Below are positions 6,551-13,975 of a stretch of DNA of 17,603 bases, piece by piece. The translations under genes and the position numbers were made by a program. The first letter of the stretch is position 1, and every line of letters starts with the position of its first letter. The notes below the pieces were generated by a model. That model made no database searches, was not told the origin of the DNA, and saw only the letters and a program-made list of their open reading frames with translations. Origin of the DNA: Patescibacteria group bacterium (lineage in GTDB: Bacteria > Patescibacteriota > Minisyncoccia > Phycocordibacterales > UBA2100); assembly GCA_015489565.1 (NCBI GenBank), contig WFZM01000007.1, positions 1-17,603 on the forward strand, read 5' to 3'.

Positions 6551-7147
6551 CTATAGGTCAAGCAAGCGCTGGGTTGCCACCGTCTGCAGCTTAAATTCTG
6601 TACGAATTTTCTTTTTTTTGCCGTAAAGACTACTTGAGAGACGCTCGCTTCCGGCAGTGCCTTCTATCACAAAGACAGCCACCGGCTGAACAACATCTTT
6701 TGGCAAGCTGGAATAAGTACGTTCTGACCCCGCTACGTAAATGTCAAAACGAGTTATATCTATGTCAGCGGCGGTAATGGGTAAGTCCGTACAGTCACTC
6801 GTTCCGTTTGCGCAGGCGCGCCTGTATATTTGAGTACCATTTAAGTAGTATGCTTGCAGATTTCCCTCGTGTGTAATAAAGCTCATTCTGTTTGAGGGGT
6901 TGGCACAGTCAAGCCCGTCACCGGCAGTTAAGACTCCGCAACGATATTTGGAGCCCATGCGGACCGAACGCATCATTCCGTCTATCGCAATATTCAAGTT
7001 ATTCATAACTGACTGCGTGGCTTGTGCTTTTGCATTTGCATCTATAACCGTAAGCAAGGCACCTACTCCCACCAGCATGACAGTAGAAAAAAGCGCCAAG
7101 GATACCAATACTTCTATTAAAGTGAAAGCCCTGTTTTGCCCGCTCAT
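6551..7147 (-). CDS. PilW/GspJ-like minor prepilin
   Basis: A 198-residue prepilin with a very short leader (MSGQNRA). Mature FTLIEVLVSLALFSTVMLVG starts after A7, with Glu at mature position 5. The segment MNNLNIAIDGMMRSVRMGS after the helix is typical of the PilW/GspJ group (a run of the type NLxxAxxxMxRxxR). A Cys-rich middle follows (YRCGVLTAGDGLDCANPS and RRACANGTSDC), suggesting disulfides in the exported domain. It would form part of the minor-pilin tip complex with the GspH-, PilV- and PilX-like proteins that follow. The start codon overlaps the stop of pilD by four bases (ATGA), indicating translational coupling. Confidence 0.82.
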   Translation of the reverse strand: MSGQNRAFTLIEVLVSLALFSTVMLVGVGALLTVIDANAKAQATQSVMNNLNIAIDGMMRSVRMGSKYRCGVLTAGDGLDCANPSNRMSFITHEGNLQAYYLNGTQIYRRACANGTSDCTDLPITAADIDITRFDIYVAGSERTYSSLPKDVVQPVAVFVIEGTAGSERLSSSLYGKKKKIRTEFKLQTVATQRLLDL

Positions 7148-7944
7148 AACAGGTATATTATATCATATACGGAAAGCTGCGCTAAAAGCACAAGCCAAAA
7201 TGACAAAAGTATAAAGGGACCAAAAGCTATGGCGCTTTTCATTTGTATACCAAATTTGTTTTTTAAAAAGATTCTATCAAAAAATATAAAGCCCAGAGAA
7301 AAGAGCGCGCCGAAGACAAAGCTTAATGTTAAAGCAAGCCAAGCACTTGCAGGCTTCAGTAAAAAAGAGAGGGCTGCCGCCAGCTTTACATCACCGTAGC
7401 CCATAGCTTTCCCTTTTGTTATAAACCAGAGAAACAATATGACTCCGGCAAAAAGAAGCTCCGACAAAGCTAAGTCTAGATAAGTCTGCAAATTAAATAG
7501 GGAACCTTGCAAGTACCCAGTTAAAAGAAAGATTGTAAAGGCATTCACAAATAAGAAATTTATTAATTTTTGAGGAATCATTTGATGCCTGATGTCATAT
7601 ATCGTAATCAGCAAAGAAACGGAAGCCAAAGGCATAAAAACTATAGCTAAAAATTTATTTTCAATGAAATAAAAAATCAAAAAGTACGCCAAGGCATTAG
7701 ACAACTCTACTATGGGGTATTGCCACGAAATACGTGTTTTACATTTTGAGCATCTGCCTTTCAAGAGAAAAAAGGACAGGAGCGGAAGCAGCTCATACGG
7801 CTCAAGTTGCTTTCCGCAAGATGCGCAGGCACTTCTGCCCTTGGTATCTTTGCCGGTATTTAGTCTTAATATATAAACATTCAGATAGCTTCCTATTATT
7901 AAGCCCAAAATAAAAACCAAAGCTGCATAAAATTCAAATAACAT
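7144..7944 (-). CDS. pilD: Type IV prepilin peptidase / N-methyltransferase
   Basis: A 266-residue polytopic membrane aspartyl protease (peptidase A24 family) that removes the prepilin leader and usually methylates the new N-terminal Phe. The N-terminal part has GSYLNVYILRL at about 18-28 and a complete zinc motif: C40-x2-C43 and C65-x2-C68. The catalytic aspartates are D117 in YDIRHQMIP and D185 in GYGDVKL, both in the family's expected context. About eight hydrophobic helices are visible, which is normal. It lies among its substrates: a pilin gene ends 11 bases upstream, and the PilW-like gene starts at an ATGA overlap downstream. All prepilins in the window are its likely substrates. Identity is sure. 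Confidence 0.96.
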   Translation of the reverse strand: MLFEFYAALVFILGLIIGSYLNVYILRLNTGKDTKGRSACASCGKQLEPYELLPLLSFFLLKGRCSKCKTRISWQYPIVELSNALAYFLIFYFIENKFLAIVFMPLASVSLLITIYDIRHQMIPQKLINFLFVNAFTIFLLTGYLQGSLFNLQTYLDLALSELLFAGVILFLWFITKGKAMGYGDVKLAAALSFLLKPASAWLALTLSFVFGALFSLGFIFFDRIFLKNKFGIQMKSAIAFGPFILLSFWLVLLAQLSVYDIIYLL

Positions 7945-7955
7945 ATTTTAAATAC

Positions 7956-8402
7956 TTAAGGTTTGACACAATAATCATAAGGACCAAGAAGCGCCGAATC
8001 ATCTCCACTGCAGACCACTCCGTACAAATCATTGTCATAATCAGCATCAAGTGCTCTGTTTTTACTACGTAACTTAGCCTTCAAAACAAAGTCATTTTTG
8101 CTGGGTGATACCACGTATTCATAGTCACTCTTATCTGCAGGGTCTTTCGGCAATGCAGACATAAGATGCTGCGGAGCGCCAAGCAAATCAGACAGACTAT
8201 CCGGAAATCTGGAGTGCTCAACCGAATAGAGCTCCAACGCCTTTTTGATAGAGGCTATATCCTCCAGCCGGCGAGCATCTTGAGCTCTTACATGTGCTCG
8301 AGTCATAGATGCTATGACGGCACTGGCAAGGAGTCCTATAATGGCTATAACTATTAATAATTCAATTAAAGAAAACGCTTTGTTTTTAACAAAATAAATC
8401 AT
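7956..8402 (-). CDS. Second type IV pilin (paralogue of the likely major pilin)
   Basis: A 148-residue prepilin with leader MIYFVKNKA and mature FSLIELLIVIAIIGLLASAV, cut after A9, Glu at mature position 5. The segment AQDARRLEDIASIKKALELY is clearly related to the same region of the next pilin upstream (GRDARRVEDVNQIKTALELY), so the two are paralogues. Both end with a C-terminal cysteine pair (here C131 and C145, ending YDYCVKP). It lacks the Gly at -1 seen in the likely major pilin and is separated from that gene by a terminator. Its own extended -10 promoter sits 8 bases before its ATG. It is the first gene of the operon with pilD and the minor pilins, which suggests a lower-abundance or alternative subunit. 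Confidence 0.88.
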   Translation of the reverse strand: MIYFVKNKAFSLIELLIVIAIIGLLASAVIASMTRAHVRAQDARRLEDIASIKKALELYSVEHSRFPDSLSDLLGAPQHLMSALPKDPADKSDYEYVVSPSKNDFVLKAKLRSKNRALDADYDNDLYGVVCSGDDSALLGPYDYCVKP

Positions 8403-8410
8403 ACGAAGAC

Positions 8411-8419
8411 ATTATAACA
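8411..8419 (-). promoter_or_regulatory. Extended -10 promoter of the second pilin / pilD operon
   Basis: TGT-TATAAT on the minus strand (8419-8411) ends 8 bases before the ATG at 8402. It lies immediately after the palindromic terminator, so the pilin-pilD-minor pilin run would be a separate transcription unit. Confidence 0.65.
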
Positions 8420-8423
8420 AATT

Positions 8424-8455
8424 AAAAACGCGCGTTTTTAAAAACGCGCGTTTTT
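8424..8455. terminator. Doubled palindrome, likely terminator
   Basis: The 16-base perfect palindrome AAAAACGCGCGTTTTT occurs twice in direct tandem (8424-8439 and 8440-8455). RNA from either strand can fold as an 11-bp stem ending in a run of five U, or as two small hairpins. On the minus strand it lies 15 bases after the stop of the likely major pilin gene. It would end most pilin transcripts there. It is too short to be an insertion element. Confidence 0.75.
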
Positions 8456-8470
8456 AGCCAAAACTTAAAA

Positions 8471-8893
8471 CTACGGCTGTACACAGTATACAGGATCTGT
8501 ACAGTCTACTGCTGTTCCGTCTACGTTAACAGAACCATCTGTGTCTGATTGCAATGCCCTGTGGTTTGTATCCTCAAGAGTTGTGTAAAGCACGTAAGAT
8601 GTGCTTGAACCCCTGTAACCGTAAGCATTTCCTTGCGGATCTGTAGGAATAGCTGACATAAATCCTGCTGTTTGAAGTGCAGCTGTTCCTGAAGCTGTTG
8701 ATGGATAGCTTCCGTTTGAGTCATAGTACAACTCTAGAGCTGTCTTGATTTGGTTAACATCCTCTACGCGACGTGCGTCACGTCCTTTTTGTCTTGCTGA
8801 GTTAAGTGATGTCATCACCACTGTAGCCAAAAGACCAATGATTGCGATAACAACCAAAAGCTCGATAAGTGTAAAACCTTTATTTGTTTTCAT
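8471..8893 (-). CDS. Likely major type IV pilin (PilA-like)
   Basis: A 140-residue prepilin with a short leader (MKTNKG) and a textbook mature N-terminus FTLIELLVVIAIIGLLATVV, cut at G6/F7, Glu at mature position 5. GRDARRVEDVNQIKTALELY follows, then a glycine/serine/tyrosine-rich globular part (YPSTASGTAAL; YGYRGSSTSYVLYTTLED) and a C-terminal cysteine pair C131/C137 (VDCTDPVYCVQP), suggesting a small disulfide loop. It would be processed by PilD and polymerised by PilB and PilC. The major role is an inference from the canonical cleavage site, the long upstream gap, and the strong terminator that isolates it. Initiation lacks a Shine-Dalgarno motif: the 15 bases before ATG are only A and T. 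Confidence 0.88.
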   Translation of the reverse strand: MKTNKGFTLIELLVVIAIIGLLATVVMTSLNSARQKGRDARRVEDVNQIKTALELYYDSNGSYPSTASGTAALQTAGFMSAIPTDPQGNAYGYRGSSTSYVLYTTLEDTNHRALQSDTDGSVNVDGTAVDCTDPVYCVQP

Positions 8894-9038
8894 AATTATT
8901 ATTATTTAAATAACTCTAATTAAACTGATAATTTTTTAAGCTAATAAATCTTCGACCTTTTTATTAACTTAGACCCCTTAAGGATACTATATTTTGTTCA
9001 TTTTTGCAGTATTTCTTCGGGGAAAATTGTGGATAACT
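8894..9038 (-). promoter_or_regulatory. Upstream region of the major pilin gene
   Basis: This 145-base gap is the longest in the pilus locus and very AT-rich. The best -10 candidate on the minus strand is TATAGT (8991-8986), about 92 bases before the ATG, with no good -35. The palindrome CCTTAAGG (8976-8983) and a 9-mer identical to the DnaA box (TTATCCACA on the minus strand, 9036-9028) also lie here. No TGNTATAAT element precedes the ATG, unlike the other transcription units. I see no gene in it. Confidence 0.35.
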
Positions 9039-10250
9039 TTATACCGCTCCGGATATGTTGTAGATAGGAACAAGTACAGACATGAGCAACACACCAACGC
9101 CAAGAGCCAGCATAACAATCATCAAAGGCTCTATCATAGAGACAAGCGTATCTACAGCGCCGGTAACTTCACGCCTGTAGAACTTGGCCATAACGTCAAG
9201 CATCTTGCTCATGTCTCCGGATTCCTCTCCGACCTTAATCATGGCTATCATAATGCCCGGGAACTGCTCAGGATACTTGCGCAAAGTCTCAGACACAGAC
9301 TTTCCTGTCTGTACTTCCGCAGCCGTTTCCTTTAGAATTTTGCTGTACACCGGGTCACCTACCACATCCGAGCTTATCTCAAGGCCGCGGACAAGCCTTA
9401 TGCCCGAGCGCAAAGTGGTGCTTAAGCTGTCCGCCACACGTGATAAATACAAAAATTTGTAAAGCGTTCCGATATATGGAATAGCCATTCTGGCTCTGGC
9501 GATTCTGTCGTTTCCCTCCGGTGTACGCGCGTAGCGTACAAGAGCTACTACCGAGAGAACCACAACAATACCTATAAACCAGAAATAATCTACCAAGAAA
9601 TTACTTAAGTTTATGATAGCTGCGGTATATATAGGTATTTCCTGTCCGGATTCTACCAGCACATCTGCCAATTTTGGTATCACTGTTGTAAGCATAAGTA
9701 CCATAACAGATATAAAAGTAAAGACAATAAATGCCGGGTATATCAAAGCGTTTTTTGCCTTGCTTGTTACGGCATAGGTTTGATCAAGGTAATCCGCCAA
9801 AAATAAGAAGACCTCGTCCAGTCGTCCGGACTCCTCTCCTGAGCGCACCATGGCAACATAGAATTTGCTGAAAAGTTTTGGATGCTTGGACAATGCCTCG
9901 GCTATGGTAGAGCCGGCCTGGATGTCATCAGCAATTTCTACAAGATATCTCTGCAGTAATGGATTTTCCGCCTCAGAAGCCAAAAGCTTAAAAGCGTTAA
10001 CAGCGGAAATTTGCGCTTCAAATAAAGTGGAAATCTGCCTTGATAGCACAACTATTTCCTTCATCTTCACACGCTCAAAGAACTTGAACTCCATGTGAAG
10101 AAGATCTTTTTTCTCGGCAGATTGAATATCCACTAGAGTTAGGCCACGCCTTTGTATCGCCGCGATGGCAAGCTCCATATTTGCAGCATCTATGGTACCC
10201 TCCTTTTGAATACCGTTTTGAGCTATTGCTTTATATTTAAAAAGTGCCAT
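9039..10250 (-). CDS. pilC: Type IV pilus inner-membrane platform protein PilC
   Basis: A 403-residue polytopic protein of the GspF/PilC family. It has two T2SSF domains, about residues 65-190 and 268-392. Each contains the GEESG motif (138-142 and 341-345) and ends in hydrophobic helices (about 170-190 and 373-396), with another helix around 222-240. The N-terminal segment LFKYKAIAQNG...GTIDA is typical. PilC transmits the mechanical work of PilB and PilT to pilin insertion or removal. Length is normal for the family. It begins 18 bases after pilT, in the same direction, with no Shine-Dalgarno motif, so the receiver, pilT and pilC genes probably form one unit. Only one pilC is present. Identity is sure. 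Confidence 0.96.
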   Translation of the reverse strand: MALFKYKAIAQNGIQKEGTIDAANMELAIAAIQRRGLTLVDIQSAEKKDLLHMEFKFFERVKMKEIVVLSRQISTLFEAQISAVNAFKLLASEAENPLLQRYLVEIADDIQAGSTIAEALSKHPKLFSKFYVAMVRSGEESGRLDEVFLFLADYLDQTYAVTSKAKNALIYPAFIVFTFISVMVLMLTTVIPKLADVLVESGQEIPIYTAAIINLSNFLVDYFWFIGIVVVLSVVALVRYARTPEGNDRIARARMAIPYIGTLYKFLYLSRVADSLSTTLRSGIRLVRGLEISSDVVGDPVYSKILKETAAEVQTGKSVSETLRKYPEQFPGIMIAMIKVGEESGDMSKMLDVMAKFYRREVTGAVDTLVSMIEPLMIVMLALGVGVLLMSVLVPIYNISGAV

Positions 10251-10268
10251 AACTTATATTAAATTATC

Positions 10269-11339
10269 TTATAACATACGCTCCAGCGCTTTAGGGTTTG
10301 TGGCAAATCTATAAGCATTTTCTACAGAGATTTCTCCGCGTGCAACCAGCTCCGCCAGAACACGATTCATATCTATCATACCCTCTTTCATACCGGTTTC
10401 TATTACGGTGTTTATCTCGTGAGAGCGCTTCTCGCGTATAAGGTTGGCCACCGCTTTGTTGGCAATAAGAAGCTCATAGACAGGCACCAGCCCTCCGCCA
10501 ATACGCGGAACCAAACGCTGAGAGAAAATTCCGGCCAAAGCGGATGCAAGCTGTAATCTTATCTGGTCTTGCTGCTCTGCAGGAAAAGAGTCAATAATAC
10601 GGTTCACTGTTTGCGCAGCATCGTTTGTATGCAAAGTTGAAAAAACCAAGTGACCGGTCTCCGCTGCGGAGACCGCCGCTCGCATGGTCTCTCTTCCGCG
10701 CATCTCTCCCACTAGCAAAACATCTATATCTTCCCTGAACACACTCTTGAGTGCAGTTTCAAAATCTTTTGTATCTGTTCTAACTTCTCTTTGCGCTATC
10801 AAGGATTGTTTTGGCTCAAAAATATACTCTATTGGGTCCTCTATGGTAACAATGTGCGCAGCTCTTTCTTGGTTTATAAGCTCCACCAACGCAGCAAGGG
10901 TTGTAGTTTTTCCTTGCCCTACCGGCCCCACAACGAGAAAGAAGCCTTGTTCTTTTCTGGCAAATTCTTCCAATATATTCGGCAAGCCAAGCTCTTGAAT
11001 GGTTCTTATTTGCTTTGGGATCAAACGAAGAGCGATACTTATCGTCCCTTGCTGCACAAAGGCATTTCCGCGAAAACGATTTCCGTTTTTATAAGCATAA
11101 GAAAAATCAAGTTCCTTTTCCTTGATAAAATGTTCCCACTTGTCAGAAGATACCATTGTTTTCAAAAAATCCGCAACGTCTTCATTAGTCAACGGCTCTT
11201 CTTTTAAAACCGGCGCGAGGGAACCGTCTATACGTATAACGGGCTTTACTCCGACCGACAAGTGCAAGTCGGATGCGCCTTCCGCTATTAAGGAATCAAA
11301 AAGTGAATATAATCTTTGCGCTTGTTTTTCGTTTTCCAT
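10269..11339 (-). CDS. pilT: Type IV pilus retraction ATPase PilT
   Basis: A 356-residue hexameric retraction ATPase. The N-terminal PAS-like domain carries GASDLHLSVGVKPVIRIDG (21-39). Walker A is GPVGQGKTT (138-146, K144), the Asp box is TIEDPIEY (165-172), Walker B is DVLLVGEMRG (206-215), and the His box is TGHLVFSTLHTND (228-240). The C-terminal NLIREKRSH (299-307) matches the AIRNLIRE motif that marks PilT and is needed for retraction in studied systems. It depolymerises pili, powering twitching or DNA uptake. The Walker A differs slightly from the usual GPTGSGKST (V and Q replace T and S). It lies 5 bases after the receiver gene, with pilC 18 bases downstream. Confidence 0.96.
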   Translation of the reverse strand: MENEKQAQRLYSLFDSLIAEGASDLHLSVGVKPVIRIDGSLAPVLKEEPLTNEDVADFLKTMVSSDKWEHFIKEKELDFSYAYKNGNRFRGNAFVQQGTISIALRLIPKQIRTIQELGLPNILEEFARKEQGFFLVVGPVGQGKTTTLAALVELINQERAAHIVTIEDPIEYIFEPKQSLIAQREVRTDTKDFETALKSVFREDIDVLLVGEMRGRETMRAAVSAAETGHLVFSTLHTNDAAQTVNRIIDSFPAEQQDQIRLQLASALAGIFSQRLVPRIGGGLVPVYELLIANKAVANLIREKRSHEINTVIETGMKEGMIDMNRVLAELVARGEISVENAYRFATNPKALERML

Positions 11340-11344
11340 AGACT

Positions 11345-11758
11345 TTAATTTTTATTCTTTTTATTTTTAATTGTGTTTTCTATAATAGCTATTACTTCCG
11401 ATGGTATGTAATTGGCCTTCACGATATATTCATCTATATGCAAATTCTCAGCCCTTTCATAATCTTCATATTCATTCTGATTTGTAAGAGCAATTAAAAC
11501 AGCGCCGTCATCCAAATGCTCTTTTTTAATATCCGATACAAAATCAAAACCTTGAGTCCCCGGCATAATCAAATCAAAAACTATGGCATCAGGCTTAAAT
11601 CCGCTCTTTAATACTTTTTTAGCTTCATCGGCAGAAGGCACAAAGTAAACATCGTGCTCCGTAGAAGCAAACTTAGTGCTATACATATCCAAAATAAACG
11701 GGTCGTCATCTAAAAAAAGTATCTTGTATTTTTTTCCTTCAGTCTTATTCTCGTCCAT
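11345..11758 (-). CDS. Stand-alone response-regulator receiver domain
   Basis: A 137-residue single-domain CheY-like receiver with no output domain. Key residues are present: acidic patch D17-D18-D19 (FLDDDPF), phospho-acceptor D62 in VFDLIMPG, switch Thr T92 (ALTNQN), and K114 (YIVKAN). The C-terminus is a lysine/asparagine-rich tail. Such receivers are phosphorylated by a histidine kinase and act by protein contact. No kinase is encoded in the window. It lies between pilB (38 bases upstream) and pilT (5 bases downstream), and its own extended -10 promoter starts the receiver-pilT-pilC unit, so a role in switching extension and retraction is likely but not shown. The ATG at 11758 fits a nearly leaderless start. 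Confidence 0.92.
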   Translation of the reverse strand: MDENKTEGKKYKILFLDDDPFILDMYSTKFASTEHDVYFVPSADEAKKVLKSGFKPDAIVFDLIMPGTQGFDFVSDIKKEHLDDGAVLIALTNQNEYEDYERAENLHIDEYIVKANYIPSEVIAIIENTIKNKKNKN

Positions 11759-11765
11759 GATTCTA

Positions 11766-11774
11766 ATTATAGCA
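11766..11774 (-). promoter_or_regulatory. Extended -10 promoter of the receiver-pilT-pilC unit
   Basis: TGC-TATAAT on the minus strand (11774-11766) ends 7 bases before the ATG at 11758. The predicted leader is about one base. It shares TGTGCTATAAT with the pilN promoter. The -35 is poor. Confidence 0.65.
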
Positions 11775-11796
11775 CATCGAAATTTGAAAAATCACA

Positions 11797-13557
11797 CTAA
11801 GTTTCTTGAGAAATTGAGAAAGATTCTGCAAGCAGACGACCACCGAGTGCCTTTGCTTCAGAGAACGGTGTAAGCCCTTTGAACGCCTTAACATAAGCGT
11901 CTTCTTTCATGGTGAGCATGCCTCTTTGCCTTACGCTTGCATAAATTTTTTCCTCAGTAGGGTCATTTAGAATGATGTGCTGAATTTCTGCATCAACGGC
12001 AAGCATCTCAAATACGGCCAAGCGACCTTTTGTACCGGTAGGACACTGGGGGGTCGGCTTTGCCTCAAGAACTTCGTTCGGTATTTGAGGTCTGAATTGT
12101 ACGGGCAAATCCTGAAAACCTTTCTCTATCAAAGCTCGCTCACTTTCCGTAAGCGGACGCTTCTCTCCGGCATTCTCACAAAGCTTCTTTACCAAACGCT
12201 GGGCAATGGCTAGGGTAAGTGTCGGCGCGATAAGATAGGGGTCTACGCCCATATCAACCAAACGCGGTATGGCGCCTACCGCCGAGTTGGTGTGCAAAGT
12301 GGAGAGCACCAAGTGACCGGTAAGAGCGGCTTGCACCGCCAATTTTGCAGTCTCTCCATCGCGAATCTCACCTACCATTATAATATCCGGGTCCTGGCGC
12401 ATGGCGGTTCTAAGAGCGTTTGCAAAGGTATAACCTATGTCCGCGCGAATCTGAGACTGGTTTATACCGTCCATATAAAATTCCACCGGATCCTCAAGAG
12501 ACATTATATTTTTAGTTTCCCTGTCTAACTCATTCAAAACAGAATAAAGTGTTGTGGACTTACCGGAACCTGTAGGACCTGTAATAAGAATCAGTCCGTA
12601 GGGTCTTTGTATGGCGGCCTTTAGCATTTTCATGTGCATATCGGAAAGACCCAAGCTGTCCATCGGTATAAATCCGCGCGCCCTATCCAAAATACGCATC
12701 ACTATCTTTTCTCCAAAGTAAGTCGGCAAAGTAGATACACGAAAGTCTATCTTTCGCCCGGATATTGTTGCCGAGAAACGACCGTCCTGTGGCTTGCGCC
12801 TCTCGTCAAGTCGCATAGAAGAGAGCACTTTTATGCGAGCAACTACAGCATTGTGAATTTTACCCGGCAAAGTTAAAGAGGTATGCAAAGTACCGTCCAC
12901 ACGGAAGCGCACTTTTACGTTTTTCTCCACTCTCTCTATGTGAATATCTGACGCGCGTCCATCTACGGCATAACGCAAAAGTGTCGCCACTATTTTAATA
13001 ACTGGCGCATCTTCTTTAATAAAATCCCCAGCGCCTTTTTCTTGCTCATTTATGGCCTCTTGAATCTTTTTTTCCTCCTCGCCCAGTTCCGTCTCCAGCT
13101 CTGTTAGAGCCTCGTCTACCTCACCGGACAAGGAGTGATACATTTCCAAAACTTTGTTTAGGTCTGTTTCTGAAATCAAGTATATCTTATGCGGCATCGC
13201 AACTTTGCGCATTATGAAATTCAAGGCGTCTAATGCTTCAAGGTTGGATGGGTCCACCATGCCGATTTCCAATACGCCGTCTTTGATACCCAATGGCACA
13301 AATTTATAGTTGCGCGCGGACTCCTCCGGAATGTACTCCAAAACATTGTAAGGGACACGGAAATTTTTATCTAGAATTTTGACCGGCACATTGTATCTGC
13401 TGGCTCGTGACTCCAAAATAGCCTCTTGCGGCACTCCATACTCGGGCAAAATCTCAGTCACCTCGACAGCTCTGTCGCTGGCTTTTTTAAGGATATCTTT
13501 TACATCAGCCTCCGATATTAATTTTTTGGAGACCAAGTCTTTCAATAAATCATCCAT
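11797..13557 (-). CDS. pilB: Type IV pilus extension ATPase PilB
   Basis: A 586-residue GspE/PilB-family ATPase that powers pilus extension. The N-terminal domain (about 1-145) matches the MshEN/GspE N1 fold. A glutamate/lysine-rich linker follows at about 147-175, then the ATPase core: RASDIHIE (201-208), RRKPQDGRF (253-261), Walker A GPTGSGKST (327-335, K333), Asp box MSLEDPVE (352-359), Walker B DIIMVGEIRD (391-400), and His box TGHLVLSTLHTN (413-424). The zinc knuckle near the C-terminus has only C460 and C505, where most family members have four cysteines. The C-terminal PTGTKGRLAVFEML block is kept. It starts 4 bases after the small PilP-like gene. Identity is sure. Confidence 0.96.
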   Translation of the reverse strand: MDDLLKDLVSKKLISEADVKDILKKASDRAVEVTEILPEYGVPQEAILESRASRYNVPVKILDKNFRVPYNVLEYIPEESARNYKFVPLGIKDGVLEIGMVDPSNLEALDALNFIMRKVAMPHKIYLISETDLNKVLEMYHSLSGEVDEALTELETELGEEEKKIQEAINEQEKGAGDFIKEDAPVIKIVATLLRYAVDGRASDIHIERVEKNVKVRFRVDGTLHTSLTLPGKIHNAVVARIKVLSSMRLDERRKPQDGRFSATISGRKIDFRVSTLPTYFGEKIVMRILDRARGFIPMDSLGLSDMHMKMLKAAIQRPYGLILITGPTGSGKSTTLYSVLNELDRETKNIMSLEDPVEFYMDGINQSQIRADIGYTFANALRTAMRQDPDIIMVGEIRDGETAKLAVQAALTGHLVLSTLHTNSAVGAIPRLVDMGVDPYLIAPTLTLAIAQRLVKKLCENAGEKRPLTESERALIEKGFQDLPVQFRPQIPNEVLEAKPTPQCPTGTKGRLAVFEMLAVDAEIQHIILNDPTEEKIYASVRQRGMLTMKEDAYVKAFKGLTPFSEAKALGGRLLAESFSISQET

Positions 13558-13561
13558 AATT

Positions 13562-13972
13562 TTAATTTTCTACTCTAGGCTGAAGATTAACCCCGGCGCC
13601 TTCTGTTTCTGTATTTTGTGTATCTGTCAGCTCATTTTGCTGTGCTTCATAGATAGCATTAGGGTCTATCGGCGCAAAAGGATTTGCACGACCTATAGGC
13701 TCTTCCGTTATTTGTCTTGAGCGATCTTGTAAGGAGTTAAATGCCGGGTCATTGAGTACCTGCGGGTCTATATCTATTTCTCCCACACTGCTTAGAGTCT
13801 CTAATATCTTTTTGTCTGTAGCACTCAGCTTAGCGTCATCATACTGCATCAACTCGTCATCTTGAGTCTTAGGTTTTGAAAAAGTGAACCAAGATAAAGC
13901 AAGGATGATAAGAACGGATACTATAACTATCACTTTTGTATTGCCAGTATTTTTGTATTTTCTATTCTGCAT
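13562..13972 (-). CDS. Small one-TM protein in the PilP position, PilP/GspC-like
   Basis: A 136-residue protein with one transmembrane helix at about 12-31 (TKVIVIVSVLIILALSWF) after a basic start, then an acidic linker, then GRANPFAP at 94-101, then a disordered acidic tail. The short R-x-(N/D)-P-F motif recalls the one by which PilP- and GspC-type proteins are recognised. With pilO before it and pilB after it, it occupies the place of pilP in classical pilM-N-O-P operons. It lacks an obvious globular beta domain and a lipoprotein signal. A role in linking the alignment complex to the envelope is inferred. The gaps to its neighbours are 3 and 4 bases. I cannot assign a named family. Confidence 0.7.
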   Translation of the reverse strand: MQNRKYKNTGNTKVIVIVSVLIILALSWFTFSKPKTQDDELMQYDDAKLSATDKKILETLSSVGEIDIDPQVLNDPAFNSLQDRSRQITEEPIGRANPFAPIDPNAIYEAQQNELTDTQNTETEGAGVNLQPRVEN

Positions 13973-13975
13973 AGA

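Noticed and set aside
8424..8455. CRISPR or mobile-element end repeat
   Set aside because: Only two direct 16-base copies with no spacer, no Cas or transposase genes; the fold and T-run fit a terminator.
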